The notes below the pieces were generated by a model. It was not told the DNA's origin and ran no database searches. It saw only the letters and a list, made by a program, of their open reading frames with translations. Made by a program: the position numbers and the translations under genes. Of a stretch of 64,000 nt of DNA, positions 1 to 10,140 are shown piece by piece. Every line of letters begins with the position of its first letter. Position 1 is the stretch's first letter. This DNA is from Gnetum montanum (Eukaryota; Streptophyta; Gnetopsida; Gnetales; Gnetaceae): contig MNCI01021501.1 in assembly GCA_015680685.1 (NCBI GenBank), forward strand, positions 537,806 to 601,805. The letters run 5' to 3'.

Positions 1-1430
1 CCCTCCCGAATTCTAACAACAAGTAGAATTAATAAATGTTTTTCATTTTCTTTAATTTTACAATTTTTTGTTTTCTAGGTTTACATCTTTTAATTTATTG
101 TTTTACCTTTTTATTATTTCATATTTTTATGAGTAATCTCTTCTATGAATAAAACACTCATGTGACCCATTGGTTGAGGTGTTGTTTTATGCTATCAAGT
201 CTCGGGTGATTAATTATTTGGATAGTGAGCCCATCACATGCACCCATCCATTCTATTAATAAGAGGTTCTACTCTGGGTAAGATGATATTCTTGACACCA
301 TTGAAAATTAATGTAATTTTGTGTTCATTATGCCTAGAGTGAAGAAGGATGGACCAAGAAGGAATGGCCAAGGTGTGACATCAAGGGGACTTGTAGATTC
401 TCTTTGGTGACATCTGTAGGAGTTACCATGCAACTTGGTTATACTAAGATCCTTGTAGATCAAATGAAAAATGGGAGTAAGAGTAATCAAAAGGCACACG
501 AGCAAGGAAATTCCAATGCTGTTCAAGGGGGTCCCATTGGAAAGACATGCACCCATGCCTAAAGGTAGGCAGCTTCTCTAGATTAAGTATTCAAGAAAAA
601 AAAAGAGAAGAAAAAAAAGAGTGTCACAAAGCAAAATCACTCCTCCCTTGANTATTCAAGAAAAAAAAAAGAGAAGAAAAAAAAGAGTGTCACAAAGCAA
701 AATCACTCCTCCCTTGAACAAAATTCCAAGTGATCATATGCCTTGCTATCATAACGCTCTTATGGTTGTCCATCATGGGATGAAACAATGCAATGTCACT
801 GATTAGAGGAATGGACTTGGTCTTGATTTTGGAGTGACAAGCGAATGACACATTAATCACATCCTACACTCAAGATTCATTATGCCTGGGGGTAGTTACC
901 TCATGTCCCAATCTCTGTAGTCCCTTCTACAATTTGCCTCATCTCGTTGCTCATGTAATTTTGACTTGTGTCTTGTATAACATTAAATTCACCTCTCATC
1001 ATGGTGATATTTACATGTGTGCGTTTTGTGAGATTGGTGTTGATTTCACTTAACCCTTCTAGTTCCCACAGACTTTTTATGGTGTGGTTATGCAAGGGCA
1101 TTATAAGTAGGAACCTCCTTTGGGGAGGACCCACTTGTGTAACCCATGTGATTTCACTTATAACACATCTACGTCACATCATTCACTACCCTCTAAGTAT
1201 TACCAAGATTTTTTTTTCTTTTCCTTATTATCCTTCCAATTCAAATGTTCCTATGAGCTAACAAATATCCTTTTCCCCCCTACTTTTTATGATTTTCATT
1301 GATAGATTTTACATCATTCCAATCTTTGTGCCTTCCAAATTAGTTGTATTACCTTGGACCCCTTTACATTAATCTATATGTCCTTATTTTATACTTTAGA
1401 TTTTCAAAAATTTTAAAAAATCTGGTAACT
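1..1430. other. Unassigned AT-rich DNA left of E1
   Basis: I recognise no gene here. A short stretch on the plus strand, about 329-560, reads like decayed coding sequence rich in Lys, Gln and Gly, with a frame change near 405, but it matches no family I know. The rest is AT-rich with no LTR ends. It may be the far 5' part of E1 or an older insertion. A one-base gap with duplicated flanks lies at 652. Confidence 0.4.
588..717. repeat. 64-bp direct duplication around a single N
   Basis: The bases at 588-651 are repeated at 653-717 with one extra A in a poly-A run, and one N (652) separates the copies. Such near-identity next to an N, in DNA where real repeats have diverged by many percent, points to an unmerged contig overlap rather than biology. 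Reading frames crossing it are unreliable. Confidence 0.85.
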
Positions 1431-1437
1431 TTTTCAA

Positions 1438-1700
1438 GTGCCCTATTTTTGGTAGGACGTGATATCGGGTACGCGATATCGCATTCGACGTGATATCAGG
1501 TCCCTGCTGGTGGGTACCAATATTGTGTCCTTAAAATATATAAATATATGGACCCCCCGTGCCTATCACCATCATTTGCAATTGTTCACGTGGGGGAATT
1601 TTTTCAAATTTCTTTCTACGACTTGCGTTTGCGCATCTCTTACTTCGATAACCATAACTCGCTCGCTGGTGCTCTAATTTTCATTCCGTCTAAACCTACT
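1438..1700 (+). promoter_or_regulatory. GATATC palindrome block and TATA-like run, possible 5' LTR remnant of E1
   Basis: Four GATATC-type sites lie within 1461-1500, several flanked by CG to give CGATATCG. A TATATAAATATA run follows at about 1537. The same palindromes precede the TATA box in the E1 3' LTR and in the solo LTR. Sequence after 1550 does not match those LTRs, so this is a diverged or different LTR. It keeps many CpG sites in otherwise CpG-poor DNA. Confidence 0.45.
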
Positions 1701-1958
1701 TGAACCCAAAGTGTTTAGCTTAGTTGTGTGGGAGGGGTACACACCAAATTGAGCATAATTTTTGTTGAAATTCATCATTTCCCAAAGAACACTATCAAGG
1801 GTAATTAGTTATAAAAATAATAATAAACATGTGCCAAAAACAATTTCATCTCCTTACCTATACTGGGAAATTAAAACTCTAAAACCACCTAAGCAAAGTA
1901 GACCAATATTAAAATATTTTGGGGGCATTTCCATAAAAACTCTTAACTTTAAAATCAC

Positions 1959-2626
1959 ATGGACCACCTCAAAGGGTTCCCATGTTGGCCTATCCTCTCT
2001 GAAAGTGGTGCCTGGTACTTAGGAGAAACATATCAATTCTGGCACAATAAAGAAAAAGGCACTATAGTTAACATTTGTGGTGTATCTGTTGATTTCTCCA
2101 TCCAAGCCATTTCAGAAGTATTAAACCTTCCACATACAAGGCCAAAGGTTGCTCATCTGTCCACTCACTCTGATGCTAATGTGAGAAAGGTTTGGTTAGA
2201 TAGGACGTACAGTAAAGAAGATAAGACCTATGGAGAGTTGACGTTGGAAGAGAAAGTATACTTTAAAATTGGAACTTATCATACCTTCCCCACAAAAGGG
2301 TTGAATAGAATTTCAACATATGTGGTAAGAGGATGTGCAATACTAATGGGAAAGGTTAACGCTAACCTGCCTCATCTACATTTCATGGAGATCCTAAGGC
2401 GGTTCGAAGAACGTAGATAAGGAAGTTTGCATTGCCCTTTCCTTGTGTCATTAAGAACCTATGCAAGCATGTTGGTATTTGGGGATACACCAATGACGTC
2501 CTCAAGGAATCCCAAAATGCTTCATATGCTAAATTGCTAAAGCCACCAGCTGTAAGAGAAATTACCAGTGAAACGCTGCGACCAGGACAAGAGCAAGAAC
2601 AGACAGTGAGGCCCACTACAACTTAA
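1959..2626 (+). pseudogene. PF20167-like putative plant transposon protein (decayed)
   Basis: The frame opens at 1959 and stays open to 2420. It then shifts and continues at 2432-2626. The first 150 residues resemble the PF20167 domain (Transposase_32, putative plant transposon protein): a G-V-x-V-D-F-S segment, a following A-I-x-E-V-L-N-L-P helix, a T-Y/G-E-L-T-L-E-E-K stretch, a H-T-F-P-T-K motif and a V-V-R-G-C-A-I-L-M-G-K helix. The molecular role of this domain is unknown. Coding sense seems to begin upstream, since a frame shift near 1940-1975 joins a similar reading. It is directly followed by the coiled-coil ORF, which was probably part of the same polyprotein. The family call comes from memory of its motifs, not a search. 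Confidence 0.6.
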
Positions 2627-4442
2627 CTTGTAGGGCCTATACAACCTCCAAGCATGGGACCCAGTCAGCAGTAAGAAGCAAGGCCCAGCACGAGCTAGTG
2701 AGACCAACTACCACCACCATCGTAGGACTATCGACCATCAATGAGCCATCTCAAGGCCATCGCTAAGACAGTCAATTGGGGAAGTCATGATGATGCAAAT
2801 CTCTTCCGCGTCATCGATGATACCATATGATCCAATGTCTCTATAAATCATGCAGGGGGCGAGGTGTCCATTCAAACAAGAGGAGAGGAGAGTTATTGGT
2901 AGAAATAGATATCATGAAACACTACATCCTTTCAGGTGCAACTAGAGACTAGTGAAGGAGCCATAGTGGTGGTCATGTAGAACTAGGATGCAGCAAGAGC
3001 CACAAAGGTGGTTACAAATCACATCAAGGAATCTTTTAACATTCCCGTTGTGCCACCAGCAGATTTCACAGGAGCACGGGATGCTTAAACTTTGGCTGGT
3101 CCCTCAATGACTCCTGTGGAGCATGAGGATGTGCTTGATCGACTGCTGCAAATAGCACAAGTGATGAAATCTTTGTTTGACATCTCACAAGATGTTACAG
3201 TAGTACAATCAGACCTCATCTCCACCAAGGGAAATATGGTCATGATAGAGATGAGGGCTGAGCATGTAGAAGTAGAAGTGGCAAGACTACAAGAAAGGCT
3301 CGTAATCCTATAAGCAGCACAGTAGGATCCCTCTCAATTCGTTCCTATGGACCAGCTGGACACCTTCAAGACAGACCAACTTAACAAATTGATGGTAGAA
3401 AATAAAAAGGTGGTAGAGGAAAAAGAGAAGGCTGATTGGAATGCCTCCATGGCACAAGCGCGAACTTATGCACATGCCAAGGCACTTAAGGCCTTACAAG
3501 AAGAAAACAAATAGCTTGTTGTGGATAATATTTGGTTGACCTCTATGGAGAAACAAAAGAATGTTCTCGAAGAACATTTTTAGTGGCTACAAGAACAACT
3601 AATCAGGGTCAACTAGGACATGAATCACTTGGCTAGAGAAAATCAAACCCTCTCAATGGAGGTGGTATGCACCATCTGTCAGAAGACAGCTATCGAAATA
3701 AGCGCATGGAAGAATGAGGTAAAGTGGAATGAAAAGTTAAAAGAGAACTTCCGAGACCAGGTGGGAATGTACAAACAAATCATCGAAAAGGAGATCCATA
3801 TGGCCAAGACCCACATCAATGCTTTCAGTGCACCACACACTGATTGGCAGGCCATATTGGACACATATGTATTTTCCCACTAGGTGAAACTTAAGAGCTG
3901 GGACCTGCAAATTCAAGATCTTACAAAATACATGGAGTTGGCAAATCTAAGATATGCCAATCTAGCCATGTTCATAGTAGGGAACCTGAGGATAGAGCTC
4001 AAGAAGCAAGTAGCTATCACCTATGCCAAGTATGAAGTAGAATCTGCAGAACACAAGAAGATGTTACAGAGGTTGGAAGTTGCAAATTCTAAATTGGATG
4101 TGGTTAAAGCAATCTACTAGGGACAAAAAGATGTCACAACAAAATTGACTCGAAGGCTTATAGATTTTTAGGAGTATAGAGACAGAGCCAGAGCCTACGA
4201 GGAGGAATGACAGTTGTTTGTGGCCTAGTACGTCAAAGCCAACACAATGTTTCTGCAACTACTGTGCCCATGGGAGGTGTCGACTCCGTCAAACATTGGA
4301 GCATTAGCATGGACAACACAAGATCCTTGAACTGAAGAGGAGAAACTCCAAGCACTACTTCAACGTCATCACCTTGCAAAACCTAGAGTGTAGGACAAGG
4401 GAAAGAAACCCATGGAGGAGCCACTACCACCAAGAACCACAT
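2627..4442 (+). pseudogene. Long coiled-coil ORF of E1 with recurrent TAG stops
   Basis: From about 3092 to 4442 one frame reads through as a charged, leucine-rich, Lys/Glu/Gln-heavy protein typical of coiled coils, broken only by stop codons. By eye these stops are mostly TAG, with one TAA and a few TGA. Each can be derived from CAG, CAA, CGA or TGG by one C-to-T or G-to-A change. The stretch 2627-3090 is Pro/Ser/Thr/Gln-rich and less clear. A motif near 3890-4080 (Leu-Lys-Ser-Trp-Asp-Leu-Gln-Ile followed by Glu-Leu-Lys-Lys-Gln-Val) recurs in the minus-strand relic at 63250-64000, so this is a family trait. It may be structural, gag-like or accessory. The function is unknown. Confidence 0.65.
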
Positions 4443-4637
4443 GAGTTCTACCCAATTTTATAATTATAGAAATTTTTCATTTTTTCATGTTGTGTCCAAC
4501 TTTGTTCTATTGAGTTCTCCACTATGGCATGAATAGCTTCCCTGTTAGTCAATAATCCCATACCTATCCACTATGTAATCAATGGGACTTGTTCTCATTT
4601 TGACTTGAGGACAAGTTTTCATTCAATTGTGGGGATA
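4443..4637 (+). other. 3' noncoding tail and polypurine tract of E1
   Basis: A T-rich tail follows the coiled-coil ORF. Just before the LTR is a GAGGACAAG box typical of plant gypsy 3' ends, and then the polypurine-like TTGTGGGGATA at 4628-4637. Its position next to the TG start of the LTR at 4638 identifies that LTR as a 3' LTR. Confidence 0.7.
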
Positions 4638-5463
4638 TGATGAATCATGATTCATTAGGTTGCGATATCGGGTACGTGATATCGAATACGCGATATTGGG
4701 TACACGATATCGCATCCAGTAATGATATCAGATATGCCTATAAGTACACATGAAGGCACATAGAAATGCACTCCTTTTGTCAGTTAGAAATTAGTTTAAG
4801 AGTAGGATATTTTTGTCATTTTTTCCTCTCAACTCCCTCCCCCAATGCATGCTCACAGTGTAATGTTTGTAATTGTACGGCATCCTTTATTTGAGTGTGA
4901 AGTACTTGGACATGCACATGACTAGAAATAAAGATTAAGATTACTTCATCATTGCAAAAATCACTTAGTTTAATTATTTAATTGTTATTGTTATTTATTG
5001 CTTTCGTAGTTAATATCTCTTCACCCTAAACTCCTTAAACGTGGAATGAGTATGACTTAATCACGAGCATTTAAGTGTGACTACTTGGTAACCTAGTAGC
5101 ATACCTAGGATCTGCACTTGGTAATCCCAGTGGCAGTTGTGCATGATGTCCAAGATATGTATGGATGATTAAGGAACAAATGCTCATCGCACTTAGATTC
5201 TCTCTCCCTTTCCTCTTAGCTTAGTTAAAGATATTTTCCCTTGCCTTCAGGAGTAGCATTAGTTAGAAACATATCATACACCTCACTTTGGACTAAATCA
5301 TATGTGACAAAGAAAATACTAGTCCATGTGGGAAGACAACGAACTGTGATCAACGACTAACTATCTAGATACCATAACTAGCCCGTCTGTGGAGTTTGAC
5401 CAGATCGTGTGTGAAACGCTTGTATTCGTATGGTTGAGTGTAGGGGTACCTCACCACTCACCA
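4638..5463 (+). repeat. 3' LTR of E1 (826 bp, TG...CA)
   Basis: The LTR starts TGATGAATCATG and ends CACTCACCA. It aligns along most of its length with the solo LTR at 16677-17643, including the stretch with GACATGCACATGAC and the end with GGGGTACCTCACCACTCA. That shared span fixes both ends. A perfect 14-bp palindrome (TGAATCATGATTCA) sits at 4641-4654, right at the LTR tip. It is followed by the GATATC cluster and the TATA-like box. Confidence 0.85.
4661..4745 (+). promoter_or_regulatory. GATATC palindrome cluster and TATA box of the E1 LTR
   Basis: Five GATAT(C/T) sites occur within 4663-4731, four of them inside CGATATCG-like or TGATATCG-like contexts separated by GGGTAC/GAATAC spacers. 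CTATAAGTAC at about 4738 is the TATA candidate. The promoter role is inferred from position in U3 and from the same order in the solo LTR. Confidence 0.6.
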
Positions 5464-5839
5464 CTTGGTAACCTAGCAATGTTGAACATTTAGTAGCCTA
5501 GCAGTGCTATATGTATTCAAAAAAGTGGGATAGTTACTTGTGTTAGGCTAGATAGACAATAGACATTAGTTTTCAATCTACTCTACCCTTATTCTTGTTG
5601 TAGGTGATTACATCTATAAAATATAAAATGAAAAAAATTCATATACCTCAATTACACTTAAACCATACCCTTGATCCTCACAAATGTATTTGAGAAGATA
5701 ACAAATGTTCTCAACATCATTTCACTTCCTAAAGAAACTAGTATATGAGATAACTATAGGTCCATGGAATTCAACTGGATCATGTGTAATGCCTTACTGA
5801 TTTGTATGGTTGGGCATAAGGGTACCTTGCCACTCATCA
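5464..5839 (+). repeat. Partial 5' LTR of E2
   Basis: 5730-5839 aligns with the last 110 bases of the E1 LTR and the solo LTR, ending GGTACCTTGCCACTCATCA. 5464-5520 begins with CTTGGTAACCTAGCA, which also occurs inside those LTRs. This block therefore looks like the right-hand remainder of a second, more diverged LTR, abutting the E1 3' LTR. E1 may have inserted into it, leaving this right half. The left half is not seen. Confidence 0.6.
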
Positions 5840-5840
5840 T

Positions 5841-5858
5841 TAGTGTCATTGCCAAGGA
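5841..5858 (+). other. Primer binding site of E2 (tRNA-Asp type)
   Basis: TAGTGTCATTGCCAAGGA lies one base after the LTR end. The usual Athila/Tat-type site is TGGCGCCGTTGCCGGGGA, complementary to the 3' end of plant tRNA-Asp. The six differences are all C-to-T or G-to-A. The following T-rich stretch and TTGTTTTGTGTGC are also usual for these leaders. Confidence 0.75.
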
Positions 5859-5999
5859 TCTTTTTCTTGTTTTGTGTGCTATCTAGGATCTAGTAAAAGT
5901 ATTTAAATCATTGGAATGAACCTGAGAGTCATATCTTGTTTTACAATTGCTACATCAAATTCTTAGAGCACATTGTGATTTTTATTTCACTAATCAACA

Positions 6000-6900
6000 A
6001 TGTCTTCTTCTCACAGGAGCGCTTCTACATCCAAGCCTGATAACACTCATCCATCAAAGCCTCAATATTATCGAATTACATGTACTCATCTTGATGAGTA
6101 TGTGCCAAACTTCACCTTCATCTTACACTAGGATGAGCAGCTGCAATGGCATGACATGGAGGGCAACATTGTGTTTCCACTTAATCATGTTGTTCCTGAA
6201 ATGCTCTATCAAATGCTTGCATGATGTGGTCTTCAAGACTACAATGGGGAATATATCATGGAAGATGTCAACATTAGGGATTATCATCCCACTGAAGCAC
6301 AATGCATACAAGATCAGCAACTAGAGCAGCACTATGAACTTTCGAAAGGAAAAGGACTTAATTATTTTCCATTCCTATTGTACCAACAAGCTAGTGGGGA
6401 ACCCTTCTCTAGGGATCATCCACTCAATGATGCTCCTCTCTTTAACTTCAATGATGAGGGTCAAAACTAGAATTTTCATTCCACAGTTCACAATACTGAT
6501 TCTAGTAACAAGGGATCCAATGAAAAAGCAAGATCTAGACAGGCAAGTCCAGATAGGGATGTAGGTAAGAAGAAATATTGTTACTATGGTTGTAATCAAT
6601 GAAGAGGTAGTAATAGGTATTGTGATGGTGTTGGCTCTCCTTCCTCTTTCCCTTCATCATCTTCTTCTTCTTCTGGCTTCGACTATGATCGTAGAAGGAG
6701 AGATCATGATGGAGGTGATCAAAATGAGTGCAATGACCGATGGGACCACAATAATCAAGGGGACCATCGAGATAGGAAAGATCAAGGATGCAAACCTTCA
6801 AAAGAAGCACATCACTATGAATGAAGGGGTAGTAGAGGGCATCATAGGCACCATGATCAAGGTCTCAATAAGCCTCTATTTGCTATCTAAAGTATGCTTA
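6000..6900 (+). pseudogene. E2 gag, N-terminal part
   Basis: Translation from the ATG at 6000 reads as one frame to about 6900 with few stops: TAG at about 6129, TGA at about 6222 and TAG near 6468. After a Ser-rich start comes a hydrophobic and acidic segment, and then an Arg/Asp/Gly/Asn-rich low-complexity part with a Ser run (about 6655-6680). That basic/acidic repeat region resembles the N-terminal arm of Athila-type gag. This start was chosen because it is the first ATG after the PBS leader and continues the best frame. No domain in the arm itself is recognised. Confidence 0.55.
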
Positions 6901-7510
6901 ACATTATAGAGCAATTAGAATTCCAACAAGGTATGTGAAAGACAGTTGGATCAAATAGTTAGATGAATAATATTCCTTGATTTGAAGGAGGATATGACTT
7001 TGATCCATAGAATTATCTTCAAGCTTTTCAAGATACATGTGCCTTGCAAAACATAGAGAATGAATGACAAAAACTGAAGTTGTTTTCAAGGACACTCATC
7101 AAAGAAGTAGAGAACTGGTATGGGTCCTTAGAACTAGAATCTATCAGACGATGGAGTACCATGCTTGAAATGTTCAATGATAAGTATCAAATGTACTCTT
7201 GGGTGTCCAACTTAAGGAAGCAAATTCAAGGGTGGAAACAAGGACCACACAAACCCTTGGATGCTGCAATTGGCTGATACTATGCTTTGATGCACAAGTG
7301 CCATGTCCATGGTTTTTCTCAATTGGCTTAACTCCACCACATTGTAGATAGGCTTTGTAATNGCAAGTGCCATGTCCATGGTTTTTCTCAATTGGCCTAA
7401 CTCCACCACATTGTAGATAGGCTTTGTAATGAAACAAGGAAAATCCTTGGTGTTTATGCCTAAGGGTGTTTATCAGAACTAACTACCTATTAGGTATAAA
7501 GGTTAATAGA
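6895..7510 (+). pseudogene. E2 gag capsid (retrotransposon gag domain)
   Basis: The frame around 7080-7277 carries the core of the retrotransposon gag family: Lys-Leu-Phe-Ser-x-Thr-Leu, Asn-Trp-Tyr-Gly-Ser-Leu, Ser-Ile-x-x-Trp-Ser-Thr-Met and a Phe-Asn-Asp-Lys-Tyr helix. Upstream (6895-7075) the sequence still reads with several stops. The single N at 7362 lies near the end of the domain with duplicated flanks, so the apparent break after 7277 is partly an assembly problem. Confidence 0.7.
7295..7430. repeat. 67-bp direct duplication around a single N
   Basis: 7295-7361 and 7364-7430 are identical except for one T/C difference, with N at 7362 between them. This is the second such case in the window and is best explained as an unmerged assembly overlap. 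If the overlap were collapsed, the gag reading would shorten by about 69 bases, a multiple of three. Confidence 0.85.
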
Positions 7511-8437
7511 GTAGGTTGCCAAAGAGGAGGATGAACTCAGAAAAAGAGAAAGTGCAAAGGAGTACAACCATGATCCTTCCCTTCACAAGTGGGAGGTTCG
7601 ATTTTGTGAGAGTGAGGATGAATCTATATTTGATGAGGGGATACATAAAAAAGCCTTTTCACTTCAACAATTCCAATTTGAACTTACGGCCAAGGTTGAT
7701 TAGTTAAGAGACTCCATGGATAGCATATTTCAAGTTATCCTCAAAATTGTTGAAGACTCTTGAAAACAAGGTAGTGATTGTGAGCACAGGAGGCCCAAAG
7801 AAGCTAAACGTGCATATTACAAAGGTGAGTGAGAAATTTTTGTAATAGAAGAGGTTGCAGATAGTGAATTAGATGATGATCGTGGATGTGATGTCTGCTA
7901 GTATGAACATCCCAAGGGATGTTTCCCCATTATGTCACATCTTCAAGAGTCTAGGGTGTATGCCTTACATCCACAACTTACACAAAGGCAAACATCCAAG
8001 AGGTTGCCTTATCCTCAAGGTAATCTTAGGTAATTCCACTAGCAAAAATTGTATTATCTAAGCAAAGCTCCACCATAATTGTATGAAAAATACCAACAAT
8101 GGAAGTAACAAAAATCATGGGCACTTGCATCGCCAAGGGAACAATACCCTTATTGGTAGCCTAATCCATATGGTTATCATTTTAGCAACCCATGTCTCCA
8201 TGTGACTCTTCCAATCACCTTTCTCAATTACAACCTTACTACCACCCCTCTTATTATTATCTAACTCCTTCTTTGCATGAAAGAAGGGATGTTGCATACA
8301 CTCCTCCTCCAGTTGCACAACTACGACTTACTCCACCAATGCAAGGTGAACTACCTACTCAACTGAAATAATGCAATGCTATGAGGGCTATTAATTTGCA
8401 ACCCAATCATCAATCAGAGGGATCAAATGCTCGATCA
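7511..8437 (+). pseudogene. E2 gag C-terminal part and linker to protease
   Basis: About 7525-7880 reads well in one frame as a charged segment (Glu/Lys/Asp-rich, then a helical Phe-Ser-Leu-Gln-Gln-Phe stretch and a Leu-Arg-Asp-Ser-Met-Asp-Ser segment). A Cys-His-rich piece at about 7890-7980 (Cys-Asp-Val-Cys ... His-Pro-Lys-Gly-Cys-Phe) may be a broken zinc knuckle. 7990-8437 is poorly readable. Stops are again mostly TAG. Confidence 0.5.
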
Positions 8438-9341
8438 AAGAAAAGACCTTCTTAATTTAGGTTTTGGTGTTAATCTAATTTCTCATGAGATGTACACTGC
8501 CTAGAGCCTACCCCCTCTTAAGAAGAGCAATATTAGATTGAAATTGGTAGACCAGTCCATCACTGTTTCATTGGGACTAGTAGAAAACATTGTGATCACT
8601 ATTTGTGGATGGTCTTATCCTATCAACTTCCTAGTAATCAAAGTGGAGAACTGCAAAGGGGACTTTCCAATCATCTTGGGAAGAGCATGGCTGAGCACTA
8701 TAGATGCAAGAATGGAAATCAAAGATCTTTCCCTAGAAATCTCTAAAGAAAATTCATTTGGAAATATTGAGAAGAAGAGAGTTCCATGCCTCACATGCAG
8801 TGATACTGGGTGCAATTGTGTGCAAAAATTTTGGATCATCAAGCAAGCATCCATCTCTGCATGTAAGCAGTGTGCACCAAAAGTAAAATTTCAAAGGTGT
8901 CTATACATAGCAGCCAAAAAACAAGAGGGCACCCAGTGGCTGACCTCTAATTCAAAAAGAAACACACTTTGCATGGAACCAGTTAAGAGCCTGACATGTG
9001 AATATGTCACAAGAATGGATGAACTAGAGCAAGTTCATCATCAACTCTCTAATGATACAAATGATGATACCTATTGGGGAGAGTTGGAAATTCCTGAGAA
9101 CTTCAACCAACAGCCCCTTGAACTGAAAACACTACCGACTGGAATGAAATATGTATTTTTGAAAAATAAGAAGCTAGTTATAATCAATTCAAGACTTGCT
9201 CTAGAACAAAAAGAGATGCTATTGAAGGTAGTTCAAAGATGGTTAATAGCTTTTACATGGTTATATCTTGATTTCATAGGGATTGATCTTAGGGTATGCC
9301 AACGTGGCATTTACACTGACCCATCCATGAAGCCAAAATGA
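8438..9341 (+). pseudogene. E2 aspartic protease and N-terminal pol; longest open frame in the window
   Basis: The protease motif starts at about 8454 as Asn-Leu-Gly-Phe-Gly-Val-Asn-Leu-Ile. The catalytic residue is normally Asp, and here GAT has become AAT. The flap and end follow: Val-Glu-Asn-Ile-Val-Ile, then Phe-Pro-Ile-Ile-Leu-Gly-Arg-Ala-Trp-Leu at about 8665-8693. From 8538 to 9341 the frame is open for 267 codons. It passes through a Cys-rich linker (about 8790-8880) into the pol lead-in, with Leu-Glu-Leu-Lys-Thr-Leu-Pro and Gly-Ile-Asp-Leu-Arg-Val-Cys-Gln at about 9277-9303. In plant gypsy pol these stand just before RT. With the lost catalytic Asp and the stop after 9341 it cannot be functional. 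Confidence 0.8.
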
Positions 9342-10140
9342 TAGCCATAGAGGTGGTTGAAGCCCAAATTGAAGTAAATCATCAAGGAGGAAATTAAACA
9401 ACCCCTTAAGGCAAGGTTCATCTATTCCATTGTAGATAGCAATTTGATTAGTCCACTTGTAATTGTACCAAAGAAAGATGGTAAGTGGTGAGTTTGCATC
9501 AATTTCAGGTTGCTGAATATGGCAAAATTCAAGGATCACTTTCCATTGCCATTTTTTGACCAAGTGCCTGATTAGGGCATTGCTACTATGGATTCCTAGA
9601 TGGTTATAATGGCTATAACCAAATTTAAATTACACCATAAGACTAGGAAATATAACATTCATGAGTCCTTAGGGGACTTTTTCATATCGTAAGATGTCAT
9701 TTGGTCTATGCAATGCCCCTACCACATTTCAACGTCTAGTCTTGAGCATCTTTCAATAGCAGATCGGTAGTGGTATAGAAGTCTTCATGGATGACTTCTC
9801 CACCTATAGAGCTACATTTAAGCATGCCTTGGACCACCTTGAGAAAGTGTTGAAACAATGTTTTGAAACTAACTTATAGCTCAATTGGCAAAAAAAGTCA
9901 CCTCATGGTCTAGGAGGGCATTATATTGGGGCACAAAATATCGCAAGTAGGAATTGAGGTGGACCCTAAAAAAATAAGAGTCATCCAAGGAATAACATGC
10001 TAGCTAGAAATAGTTAAATATGTTCAATCATTCCTTAGACACACTAGCTACTATCGGTGTTTCATAGAGAATTTCTCTAAGATCGCAAAACCGTTGGATG
10101 AGCTAACAAAGAAAGATGCTTCCTTAATAATGGGCACATA
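9342..10140 (+). pseudogene. E2 reverse transcriptase (decayed)
   Basis: The RT blocks are readable with frame shifts: Ser-Pro-Leu-Val-Ile-Val-Pro-Lys-Lys-Asp-Gly-Lys-Trp (about 9446-9487), then a TGA where Arg is expected, and Val-Cys-Ile-Asn-Phe-Arg-Leu-Leu-Asn. Next are Asp-His-Phe-Pro-Leu-Pro-Phe (about 9535) and Phe-Gly-Leu-Cys-Asn-Ala-Pro-Thr-Thr-Phe-Gln (about 9700-9732). The catalytic Phe-Met-Asp-Asp box is intact at 9784-9795. The connection segment with Tyr-Tyr-Arg-Cys-Phe-Ile-Glu-Asn-Phe-Ser-Lys-Ile-Ala-Lys-Pro-Leu lies at about 10050-10100. Readable homology stops near 10130, before any RNase H. Several in-frame TAG and TGA codons mark the decay. Confidence 0.85.

Larger units (their letters stand above)
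1440..5463 (+). mobile_element. E1: decayed LTR element with PF20167-like and coiled-coil ORFs, no pol seen
   Basis: The visible order is a GATATC-rich block that may be a 5' LTR remnant (1459-1500), an ORF like the PF20167 putative plant transposon domain, a long coiled-coil ORF, a polypurine tract, then an 826-bp 3' LTR. No protease, reverse transcriptase or integrase motif was found between the ORFs and the polypurine tract. The LTR is of the same family as the partial LTR of E2 and the solo LTR at 16677, so the ends belong to a gypsy-type element. The 5' end is uncertain because the block at 1459 resembles the 3' LTR only in its palindromes and TATA-like run. It is probably a non-autonomous derivative that borrowed gypsy ends. 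Confidence 0.6.

Noticed and set aside
4661-4731. CRISPR-like array
   Set aside because: The repeated words are 6-8-base palindromes with irregular spacing inside an LTR of a plant element. There are no regular spacers.
8538-9341. Host protein-coding gene
   Set aside because: It is the longest open frame, but it is the protease and pol lead-in of E2, in line with gag upstream and RT downstream.
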